Origin: Lepidurus packardi
Lineage: Eukaryota > Arthropoda > Branchiopoda > Notostraca > Triopsidae
Assembly: GCA_023053545.1 (NCBI GenBank)
Contig: JAKZAN010000004.1
Span: forward strand, 10,850,001-10,914,000
DNA length: 64,000 bases
Direction: 5' to 3'
In this document: one piece after another, positions 54,101-64,000 of the stretch
Numbering within the stretch: position 1 is the stretch's first letter
Layout of the letters: the number at the start of each line of letters is the position of its first letter
Position numbers and translations under genes: made by a program
Notes under the pieces: model-generated
Databases searched by the model: none
Seen by the model: only the letters and a program-made list of their open reading frames with translations
What the model was told of the DNA's origin: nothing

Positions 54101-57100
54101 CCCAGCACAAGAAAGCGCAATTCTTGTCGAGTTCATTTAATTAAGGGTTGCTTAATCAGGCAGAGAGGGAAGGAGGAGGAGGTGGAGGATGAAGGGGGCG
54201 AGGTTATGTGGTGGTGGTTAGTCCATGTTTGTTCGGCTGGGTGATCCACCACCTTGTCTCACCCCCCTCTTTTCCACCCCTTCTCCTTGAGACCAACAGA
54301 ATGACCTAGACCTTTTATTTCGTTGTCTTCTGTGAGAATTTTAATTTTTTTGATTTTTTGGGGGCGTCTGTGAATGAAAGCTTAAGAAGAGGTTAAGCCA
54401 GACATGTAATTCTTCTTATTTTCTTCTATTTCTGCGTCATGGGTACGCCGGCAGATATGTCTTCACGATTGCGAGTTACTTAATTGGAGTCTTTATTTTT
54501 GCGACCATCGTTGGTAATTGAATACTCTTGGCGGAGGCGGCAAATGAATGTCTTCCTAATAGTTTTTTTTACTCTCTCCTTTCTTCCTCCGCCCCGAAAT
54601 AGGACAAGTTGGAAACGTGATAACGAACCGTAATGCGAGTCGATTAGAATTTGAACGATTGCTAGTAATACATTTCAAAAACAAAATATATAATTCCCAT
54701 TCGTGGATGTCACGTCCCAGGATTCTCTCTTAGGATAGTGCCAAACTGTACATGCGACACCACAAAGTGCCCCGGAATATGCAGCGGAGAGTTCAACGCT
54801 GGTACGATTACTCATGGTCGAGGTAACTAGACATATCTTCCTCTTTACGATCCTCTTTACGATCCTCTTTTAAGGGTGCTATACGTGGTATATCGCACTG
54901 AAATTCAAAACTGTTGTATATTTTACATCCAAGGTAGGCGTACCTTTCATAGCTCTTGGAACTGTTTCTTGAATACATTGTCAGTAAAATATACAAAAAT
55001 ACCACGTATAGTTCCTTCTCATTTCTGAGATAAAACACATGGAATAACTCGAGTTTTGTCAATGCTAAAAGAGGACGAATCCAAGGAGGAGGTGATATAA
55101 ATTCAGCCTTGCGGATCCTCCCCGATAAACTGAAGACGGAACTGGCTTTACACGTCAACTTGTTAACTTTGAAGAAAGTCAGTATTTTTCAAGAGTGTCA
55201 GCCCGAGTTCCTTCACGATTTGGTGCTCAAAATGAAGGCCTCCATCTTCACCCCAGGAGACATGATTTGTCGACGGGGTGAAGTGGCCCGGGAAATGTTT
55301 ATTATAGCGGACGGAATCCTCGAAGTAATCAGGTACTGTCCAAAAGACAGAAATACAACGTTCGTCTCCTTATTTCTCCCCATCTTTTCCATTTCTCTTC
55401 CTTTTTTGGGTTCTTTCTTTGCCAAGCGAACATGGGAAAGTCCTCACGACCATGAAAGCCGGGGACTTTTTTGGCGAAATTGGGATTCTCAACTTGGACG
55501 GTTACAACAAGTGAATCTTATTACCATAGCTCCGTCCCGAACTGTTCCATGAAAACCGCGGAATTCCATTTCCTTTTTTTTATCTCTTTTTCTTCGGTAT
55601 TAATATAGGCGAACGGCTGACGTACGCTCAGTCGGGTTCTCGGAACTGTTCAGTTTATCGAGGGAGGACGTTCTGGCAGCGATGAAAGACTATCCCGAAG
55701 CTCAGGACATTCTGCAGACCTTGGGCCTCAAACGGCTCATGGAGGCACGGAAAGCAGCCAGTCAATACCGGGCCAATCAGATCGCCGCTCGTAAAGCGAA
55801 GAATCGGGGGCCAGCGGAATGCAATGACGAGTCCGGTGCGAGCCGGAAACTCGCTGATCGACTGCTATCGGATGTCAAAGGAATCAGACAAGCCCTCCGC
55901 AGGAGTCACAGGTAAGATTCATCCGGCAATGACTCTTCTAAACTGTTTTTTTCAGAGGTTTTATTGGATTTTTACCAATATTTCTTTGTAAGAATGAGAA
56001 AAAGATAGGCTTGTTTTCTTAAAATAGGCCCATAAAGTCTCAGTTCCAGAGATGTATGACTTGCCGGTTTTTTATTTTTATTTATTTTTTTAAGAATGAG
56101 AAAAATACAGGTTTGTTTTCTTAAAAAGGCCCATAAAGTCTCAATTCCAGAGATGTATGACTTGTCGTTATACGAAGAAGAATAACGAATGTATCACTTG
56201 TTGAAACTTTCAAGATTTTGAGGCTTGCGTCCCTCTCGTGACGTCATACATGTTGTGGGGTTAGGGTACCAAGCTTGTTACAAAAATAGTGGTTATAAAA
56301 GGGGCAAATTCGGTACTTTTACAACAGTGCAACTTGAAGAAGGTTGTTTGGTAACTTTGAACAACTTTTGGCATTATCGGAAAAGACCTCTAGTGGTACC
56401 AGTCTTCTGAATCTTGCCTTTTTTTTTAACTCTGAAGCAATTCTAGTTTTTTATTGTTTTTATACTCCGACAGACTTAGCCAGAAAACGCACACAAGCCC
56501 ACAATTAGAACCCTTTATTGATTGTTACAGGAGCAGCAAGACTAACGACGAGGAACACGAACGTCGGCCTCTTAACTCCCACAAAGTGTCCCATACCTCC
56601 AAGTCCACTTCCTTAACGTCCCAGCGCGGTTTACTTCGTCGAATGCAGCGCGTTACTTCGGACGAAGACCACATGATCACTACGCTGGACGCCAATGCTC
56701 GCTATAAAGAGCGCGACGAGTTGGCCAGCGACGACACCGCGGAAGTAATCGGAGCCGGTTTACCTTTAATGCAACGCTTGAAGCTCCTCAAGCAAAAAGA
56801 AGACCGGGAAGCTCTGGCGCCCAGCCATACGCCGCACGTGCAAGTCCACGCGGTGTCGTCGGAATCGGTGCCGCTTCTTAAATCGGCCGTAGTTCCTGTC
56901 CCACCTGCTGGCGAAGCCTCTCATCCACCGGAACCGATCGGTGCCGGATTACCATTGCTCCAGCGTCTGAAATTGCTCAAGCAGAAAGACGAACTCGAGA
57001 AAAAATCGAACGCTCCTATTCCAAGCAATCTCCCTCCTTTGCAAGCGATCCACACTCATAATACGAGCAGCAAGGAATGTGCCAAACACACAAAGGACGG

Positions 57101-60100
57101 ACAGGGTGCCGATCAAGATTCGAGCGGGCGTCTTTTACTCCGACCTATATTACCGTTCCATCAATGCTCCGAAGTAAAAGAAGAAACGGCAGAAGACATC
57201 AAGGAAATCGAGCAGGAAAGTATTCCCTTATTGCCCCTGAGTTCCGGTGCTTCCAAAGAAGAAAGGCGCGTTGGATTCAAGGATCAAAAGCATTCCTACA
57301 CGTCCTTGGGCGTCATGGGTAGTACCCCTCCGTCCACGTTGCCCGATGACGTCACGTCCCACCACTCGAACTCAAACCTCCACGAGAACGGAGCGACGCG
57401 CGGAGGTAAATGGCGTCGCCGACTGAGTCATAAAGGGCGAGAGGCCCTCGCCAAGGCCAGAGGTCGCACTCGCTGGTCCTTATCCGCCTCTAAATCTAAT
57501 TTGCACGAGGAACCTCATCCGCCGGCCCCGAACCACAAATCCAATGGTCGCCCTAGCGATTCCATGCTCCCTCTAAACTTCTTGTCGCACCGGAAGGGCG
57601 CGTCGTCGACCGACCTCCGTGTCCCACGCTGCAACAGCGAAGGTGGTATCTTTCATGCATACCGCCGACAGCAAACAGTTCCGGTCGTTACGGACGTGGA
57701 AAGTGTGCTCACTGACGTTTTCAATCATGTGCTTAGCCCGGCTTCCCCTTCCGCCCTCAATGCCTTGGCCCTTAGTCCTTCGACAACGCACCCTCCGAAC
57801 GGTAACCGCAGGACCAAGACCGTAACCCTCCGATCAAGTTCAGACGGTCGCGTCCAGCACCAAGAGACCAGCTTCACCCTCGACGACAGAACACAGGAAA
57901 GTATAACCAGCCCGGAAGGTTCCTCGCTTCGTCCACACCTTCTGCGACTCAACCATGACTCGCGGAACTACGTGTCGGTCGACGACCTCTCGCCGGAATT
58001 TACCGTCCTCCCGTTCGTGAAACGACTCAAGATCCTCAACGAGCGCCAGAAACTCGCTGAATTAGAAAGGCAGCTCAAATGCTCCCGCAGTTTCAGCCTC
58101 GATTCGACCGATCCCAGCGCCGTCCTTGGAGAGCTGCCGGGCGGCCTCGTCCGCTCTCAGAGCAACTCGGGTGCGTTGGAAACCGCTGTTTTTGCGCTTA
58201 ACGATAACGCGAACAATCTGGAAGCGATTCCGCACGACCAAGTGGCTGAATCGGTGCAATTTTCGCCGTCCACGTCCCCGGAGAGCAACGAAACTCCGGA
58301 ACGGCGCTCGCTCAAGCATTTTTTACGCCAATTATCACAAGGTGACACCCGACCACCGTGGTTCAAAGCGCCTCAGCAGAAAAGGCAATTACTCAGGTCC
58401 CAAACCGTGGAAGGTTACGCAGCTCGTCATGCACAATTCACGATCGGTGGACGCTACACATCATACAACGAGACGTTATCCTCGCCCCCGACCCCTCAGC
58501 CCCAGCCTTTGCCCCTCATTACCGATACTTCCGACGAGGAGGGAAAAGCTGACAAACGATCCTCATCCCCAAAGCTATCCGCGCTAACTGACCAGGCGGT
58601 TGTTATTCCAGCGGAGAACAATTCCTGCGACTCGCCGCCTCTGAAGCCTCCTCCACTCTGGAAATCGTTAGGAAGTAATGGCAACAAGGAAGGAATTATC
58701 CTGGGCCACGAGGAAGAATGTGTTACAGACCTACTTCTGGGAATTAAGCAAGTACTCCAAACACGACTGGTAACTTAGCTCGGTTTCCTTTTTCCCTTCT
58801 GTAACTTTTTCTTACTATCATTAATTTACCTGACGCCTTTTGGTATCCGCAAATACAGGAAGAGATCCAAAATCGGTTTCAAGAGCGAATCGAGTTCTTG
58901 GAAGCTGAAGTGCAACGTAGGGATTCAACCATCCATCAATTAAGAGAGCAATTACGCACTCTTACCCAGGTAATTTGGTATCCAGTTTCAGGCCCGAATG
59001 TTTGCAAACACTAGCAAAAGGCTAATTGATCCGCAATTACATTTACAATTAAGTTACGGAATCTTTGGATGGATCGCAGTAATTTTCTCAAATTACTGGC
59101 TTCGTAGTTACGGAGCAATTTATAACAGAAATGGATTCACTTCTAAAGGCATCATTGCACTGGCACGCAATGGAACTAAATTCTGTGCCATTTCCTTAAT
59201 TCTAGTGATATAGAGACATTATTAGTTATTATTTCAATATAAAGTAATATAAAGTAATGACTAATTAGTTCTATGTTTTGAACAGGAACCACTGAAGCCT
59301 TATTCTAATTTCTGTGGCTAACAAAAATGTTCCTATATCTTTTCTTTATTATTCAAAGCAAAATTGCATCTGCATTTTGTTTACATTTTATTATGGTATT
59401 TTGCAGTTTGCATAAGTTAGAAGGCATTGAAATCTGTAAAAGAATTCCCAGGAACACATTTCAATTTCTGGAACTTGCACAAACGTTTAGTTTATACAAT
59501 AGAAACTAGGACGTTTTCCTAACAGTCGAATAGGAGGATTACTTTTGGGGAGAGCTTATACTTCTAGCTGTGCAACTTGTAATTTGTTCTCGAAAGCTCC
59601 TGGTGTGGAGACATTGGCTACATGTGTTTTGCCTTGGCAGAAAGAAGCCGAGAAATAATTTAGACAGAGGGTAGCTGGCTATTCCAGCAACATGGGACGT
59701 TCCAGAGAGCCGTAAGATTGTCGAAACTTGCAGAGCAAACATTCAGATAAATGTTACAGAAGCTGTATGACTTCCCTTTGCTTCCACGGGATTCTCCTTC
59801 TGACATGGAATTAACTTCCTCCCCAAAGCAGCACGCTCGTAAAATTAGATTTACACAAAGAACAGCCGTTAAAATGTGTCAAGTTCAGTGAAGAAGTAGT
59901 CACTGTCTAGTGATATATAACTTCATTTTAAAAACTACCACAACACTCAATTTTTAGCACTTTCTCATGGTAGTTTTTGCTACCTCACTTTTTGCTATGA
60001 AGGGACGCTTCTTTTATTGTTAAACTGTTTAATTGCACGCTTTAAGGAACACAAGCGCAACACATGCTAACAAAGCGCCAAGCCGCGAGGTGGAGAATTC

Positions 60101-61695
60101 CGTCTGCAAAAAGACGCCATGCATAGCCACGGGTTACTGACGGCCAATAGGAAAATTAGTCTCATTGCTCTTTAAGCTAATTTTAATTTTCCTTACAGTT
60201 CATTTACACTTAACTGTAGGTAGTAAGCAGTTATAAATCAGATATAAATCAAATAAAGACCAGATATTAATCAAGATTAGATATAAACCAGTTATAAATC
60301 AAAATTAGATATAAACCAGATATAAATCAAAATTAGATATAAACCAGATATAAATCAAAATTAGATATAAACCAGATATAAATCAAAATTAGATATAGAC
60401 CAGATATAAATCAAAATTAGATATAAACCAGATATAAATTAAAACCCAATTTTTAAACTTTTTCTGTGGTTTAAAATGTGTTGTTTTGGAAAGCTACTAA
60501 GTATATCTGACAAGTAAAAGGTTTTTCAATTACATCATTTGACGTAAGCTCTAGTTGGAAGGAAAACTTCACTCTAAAGCTTTGCCTACTGCTTCCGAAG
60601 AATTAACTAAATTATATATGGCATTTAGCTGCACGCGCGCATGATCATATCTTATGCAACGCATTGCAAAATAACATAAAAGAAGCGTTAGGTCCCAAAG
60701 TGCAACAGATCGAATATGTTATTTTTGTTTCTCTCATATGAAAAAAGCATCGTAATTCGGTGACGACCCCACCCTCCACCAGGACCATAATGGAAGACAT
60801 TTCTGCCGAAGAAGCGGATGCCGAGAGCGAAGCCAGTAGTAGCGACAGCGATGAGAACCCAAGTCACTTTTTCATGGTAAGCGCTTCCCCTTGTTAACCC
60901 TTGTCTACCAAGCCATAATACAACCTCTTGCGCTTTTCGTTTGGGTGACAACAGCGCAACCATTCAAGAGACTCGATTATTCACTACTCCCCTACCGCAG
61001 ACGATGAAGTAGGGCAACACAATGACAGCGTGGCAACCGTAAGAGACTCCCTGGCTTGGGACGAGTTCTCTGAAGACGAATTCCAAGAATCGCAATGTTT
61101 GCCATCCCCCAACTTGCACCCTAACCCCGTGTCGGTGTTCACGTCAACGAGCCCAGTTTCTGCACAAGATCAAGAAGAAGCTATGCTAGAACTCGAGTTT
61201 GGATCAGCATGGACCCGACTTCGCAGTGATACCGTCATCAGCGTCGAAGCTTCGCAATCTTCGGATGAACATGATGAAGACGAACGGTATAATACCGTCG
61301 GAGCTCATCAGCCAGAAACTTATCCTGTTTCCAGGAATAGAAAACCCAGTTTGAAGAAAAGGTTACAGAAAGCTTTCAGCTCGGATTTCGCCGGTTTCCA
61401 CCGCCAGCGCAATCAACTCCGGGTCTGCAAAAGTCTAAGCCCCTCTTCAGAAAACCAGCCTGGTCCGTCTGCTCCCAGTAAAACGCATCGTTTGCCCTGT
61501 CTTTTTTTCAGAGGAAGCTTTAGCTTCCGAGGAAGAGTAGGAGAAAGAACTAATTGGTTATCATCCTTTTCCGCAGGTCGAAATCCGTTCCGCTCCTTAT
61601 TAGAATCAAGACCTGGTCCTGGCACTGGAGCTTCACAATGCCATCGCCAAGGAAAGTTTTTCTCTCGCCTCCGTAATTCGGATTCCGTACCTTAA
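48154..61695 (+). CDS. Cngl: Cyclic-nucleotide-gated cation channel, Cngl type
   Basis: Exons: 48154-48360, 50904-51058, 52547-52697, 52750-53471, 54455-54513, 54603-54664, 54734-54822, 55072-55332, 55427-55510, 55609-55911, 56531-58769, 58859-58969, 60955-61695; all junctions in phase, 1727 residues. Before S1: RSNQRWMKLRTTVQL. Exon 4 carries S1-S5 and the pore (TLTLTTIGDLPTPE). Asp replaces the usual pore Glu of CNGA channels. S6 follows, then C-linker RHHKVPRNMQRRVQRWYDY. The nucleotide-binding domain has FTPGDMICRRGEVAREMFII, GDFFGEIGILNLDG and RTADVRSVGFSELFSLSRED, with phosphate-binding Glu and Arg-Thr intact. The very long tail has repeated LPLLQRLKLLKQK motifs and a coiled coil (58859-58969). 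The last exon is joined by phase only and is less sure. Upstream of 52547 the model rests on open phase and splice sites. Confidence 0.9.
48361..50903 (+). other. Channel intron 1
   Basis: 2.5 kb. A chance open frame at 50241-50687 crosses poly-A and has no domain. No exon seen. Confidence 0.6.
51059..52546 (+). other. Channel intron 2
   Basis: About 1.5 kb, no repeat or exon recognised. Confidence 0.6.
53472..54454 (+). other. Channel intron 4
   Basis: About 1 kb, T-rich, no exon recognised. Confidence 0.6.
55988..56166 (+). repeat. Tandem duplication of about 100 bp in a channel intron
   Basis: GTAAGAATGAGAAAAAGATAGGC to ATGTATGACTTGCC (55988-56075) repeats as TTAAGAATGAGAAAAATACAGG to ATGTATGACTTGTC (56092-56166). 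It lies in the intron before the large tail exon. Confidence 0.85.
60235..60445 (+). repeat. 28-bp minisatellite
   Basis: About seven copies of TAAACCAGATATAAATCAAA plus ATTAGATA. Nearly identical units suggest recent expansion. Confidence 0.9.
60790..60876 (+). CDS. Alternative first exon for the 3' part of the channel locus
   Basis: ATG at 60790 opens 29 acidic codons (MEDISAEEADAESEASSSDS), ending at a GTAAGC donor in phase 0. It can join the exon at 60955, which is also phase 0. The acceptor-like CCACCAG just before it has the wrong phase to continue from 58969. So this is either a separate small gene (275 residues with the last exon) or an alternative transcript start. Confidence 0.55.
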
Positions 61696-61902
61696 AAGAT
61701 CCATGGTTTCCTCCCAGCGATCTTTTACATTACACATACATAACACACTCGCCCTGACGCCTGTTTCGTGTTACTCTCAGCCACAGAAATGCTCTACAAT
61801 TAACCTCACGTGTGTCCTCATTACAGCCTCGCCAAATAACCCTGAAAAAATTGACGTTTGTCTAGCCTCAATCGCTTTGTACATTGCAGACACATCCAGA
61901 GC

Positions 61903-61908
61903 AATAAA
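61903..61908 (+). other. Polyadenylation signal
   Basis: AATAAA, 208 bases after the stop codon at 61693-61695. Supports transcript end near 61925. Confidence 0.6.
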
Positions 61909-62589
61909 GGCCTAAAGTATATTACCTTAACTTGCTTCCAGTCTATTTCTATAGATTTTTACCACGAAGCATCTTTATAGACCTATTTTCTTTCGTACAA
62001 ACTTATAATCCTCTTGAGTATTTACATCCAGATGAGAAAAATGTTCGAAAACCAACTCCACTGTCCTTGCGCTTTTAAAAACGTTCGATTTTTCCTCCAA
62101 CCTTACTCTTGTAGAACCTTCAAAAATGTTAAGCTCTTCCAGCTACTTTATAAACGATCTAATTAAAAATATACCTGCTTTCAAGACTACAGACGGCGCC
62201 ATTTTTCTCTATAAACAAACACCCTGCAATTCGACCAGGTCCAAGACTAAAACCAATTCCTTAACTTACTGGACAGGCGTAAATCATTGATGAGTGCACT
62301 GCACTTGTAGAAAAGAAATATAAATAGCTCAGTTTTGTAGAAAGATATGACTGTATGTTCATATTACATAACCTGCCAACTATACGTCAGATAAAGTACG
62401 TCGAGATTTGACATTTTTGTACATTCCAGCGGCTTGGCATCGTCGCAGAAAGCTTGAATCCGAACTGTTCATTTTCCATTCGAGGCCTCGCATAAAGGCC
62501 ACATGTCAGAAGAGTAAAACGAAAGAAAACAAGAGAAACACAGGGAGAAGAGACGGTTGTCTTCTCTTTACAATTTTACGTCTTTTTCT
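61909..62589. other. Convergent spacer channel / Merlin
   Basis: Between two genes that face each other. Contains Merlin 3' UTR in all likelihood. No gene seen. Confidence 0.6.
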
Positions 62590-64000
62590 TTACAATTCTT
62601 CAAAAAAAGCGACCCGCGCTTGAGTGGACCCTGATTTGATCTAGAGTTATGTCAGATACACATAAAACAAGAACATCAGAAACTAAGCAAACTGAATTGT
62701 AACCCAAGCTTTGTGGGAACTCACACTTACCTTCCTCAAAGTCGAGTATTTCGTCTCTCCCATAAACATTTGTTCCTGGTGAAATTGATCCATTAAAGTC
62801 TGGTTCTCTTCTACTTTCAAGACTTCAATCTCGGATTTAAGTTCTCGGAGTTGATCTTGCAAGTGCTTGGATTTCTCCAAGTACTCCACCCTAGTACACA
62901 AGAAGAAAAGGTTTATTTAGTAACTAGAATTTCGTACCCCATGCAAGTAGAATTTCGGCACATATTGCTCTTATTTCTTTGTAAATAAGCTTGTTGTTGG
63001 TTGGCGTATACCAGCTTCCTACACTCGTGTTAATGCCAACGAGAAAACAGTCCACTTGGGTTGTTTCCGGTAAATATTCGTGCCAGGAACCAGAAAAATC
63101 GAGAAAAACAAACATGTCCCTTCCGCACCCTTAACTTCTTTGCTGGATTGTACTACTCATGCTTTTATCCCATATGGCCCTTTTCCCTTCATTTCCTGCC
63201 CGCTTTTACCTAACCGGGGGCACTGCGTTTTTCTTTCTTAACGCTCAGCCAGAGAAGCGTTAATAAGCCTCAATCATGTTCTTCACGACTGTCACGACCA
63301 ACAACACCCCCAAAAGGTAGCTGAGCTTCATTACTCGGAGCTTAATTACTTAGTCAACACAATTTTTGCGATCTCATTTGCTGGAAAGTTTTCTTTAAGA
63401 GAGAAAAAATGAGGTTTTCTCTTCATTTTCTTCCAGGGTTCGTAATTTTACTTTCTTTTTATACTTTTAGTTTTTTCTAGTTGTTTTTTTCTGGCTCTCA
63501 AAGACTGAAACCTAAGTGTGTAACATGGAACTCGGAGGAAACTCATTTTACCTTTCTTTTTCAATTTCCAGAGAGAGCTGCTCCATATCCCCTTCCGTCA
63601 AGAGTTCCACGTTGTACCCATTCGTGGATAACGGCAAGGAAAGTGACAAAGGCAAGGTCATGGGGTCTGACGGGTTTAATGGCAAGGGGTCTGCTTCTTC
63701 CAATCTCAAGCTTTGCAAATCCGCGCGTAACTCCGCGTTGACGGCCTGGGTAGATGGATATAGATTCGGAGTACTGGCACCCTGTTCAAAGGAAACGGAG
63801 AAAAGAAGGATATACAAATTTGAAAGCGAGTGGACAAGACCACCAATAATTGGAATGACTAATTACAGAAACTGTCGTGGGCAATGAAGAGGTTTGAGTG
63901 AGGACTTCCACAAGTCTTTTCCTCGTTTGTGCTTCCGCCATTCGAGCGCGGACGAGTTCTTGCTGCAACTGCTGGGCTTCGGCTGCTCGGCGCTCCGATT
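62590..64000 (-). CDS. Mer: Merlin (NF2 tumour-suppressor homologue), 3' part
   Basis: Exons from the right: 64000-63868 (continues past the window edge), 63781-63552, 62890-62731, 62640-62590. The first visible exon is alpha-helical (QQELVRARMAEAQTRKRLVE). The second ends DMEQLSLEIEKER and joins VEYLEKSKHLQDQLRELKSE, matching human Merlin [27 protein letters not shown]. The last exon, only 51 nt, encodes IKSGSTQARVAFFEEL, the C-terminal actin-site-lacking tail that folds onto the FERM domain. All junctions are in phase. Merlin acts at the cell cortex upstream of Hippo signalling. The FERM domain lies outside the window. Intron 62891-63551 holds nothing I recognise. Confidence 0.96.

Larger units (their letters stand above)
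58970..60954 (+). other. Long 3' intron of the channel gene
   Basis: Holds a 28-bp minisatellite (60235-60445) and the alternative exon at 60790. No other exon seen. Confidence 0.55.

Noticed and set aside
54837..54872. Three copies of TTTACGATCCTC
   Set aside because: A trivial 12-bp triplication in an intron with no wider pattern.

Overview
This is eukaryotic nuclear DNA, almost certainly from an arthropod and probably a crustacean of the Daphnia (branchiopod) kind. The evidence is multi-exon genes with very short GT..AG introns (48, 55, 56 and 63 bp, many of 60-90 bp), a Skeletor-type DM13/DOMON gene, a Tyr/Gln/Pro-rich cuticle-like secreted protein, and Merlin and insect-type cyclic-nucleotide-gated channel genes. 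The taxon is an inference. All gene models below were spliced by hand; in every complete model the exon lengths sum to whole codons.

Layout. 1-9547 (-): 5' part of an MXD/Mad-type bHLH-zipper repressor gene with large repeat-filled introns. 11262-14651 (+): complete Skeletor-like gene of 14 exons. 15305-16308: DNA transposon carrying a fragment of the neighbouring cuticle-like gene. 16491-17382 (-): cuticle-like secreted protein. 18601-23203 (-): CLCA/VWA-type membrane protein built from three tandem 1153-bp units plus a mucin-like stalk and a transmembrane segment. 24826-31812 (-): tandem cluster of small secreted cysteine-rich proteins (four intact genes and several relics) that I cannot assign to a known family. 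32745-33219 (+): homologue of POLR1D isoform 2. 33695-34888 (-) and 35280-38781 (+): divergent aspartate dehydrogenase-like and DRC2/CCDC65 genes sharing about 390 bp of upstream DNA. 39015-40112 and 43119-44195 (-): two intronless GT11 alpha-1,2-fucosyltransferase paralogues with a second copy of the DNA transposon and a SINE-like insertion between them. 48154-61695 (+): Cngl-type channel. 62590-64000 (-): 3' half of Merlin.

The genes do not form a pathway. The most unusual parts are the cysteine-rich cluster, the exact 1153-bp VWA duplications and the transposon with the captured gene fragment. Several insertions can be read with target-site duplications: a 132-bp element nested in another element (10-bp duplication) and a 157-bp poly-A-tailed insert (13-bp duplication).
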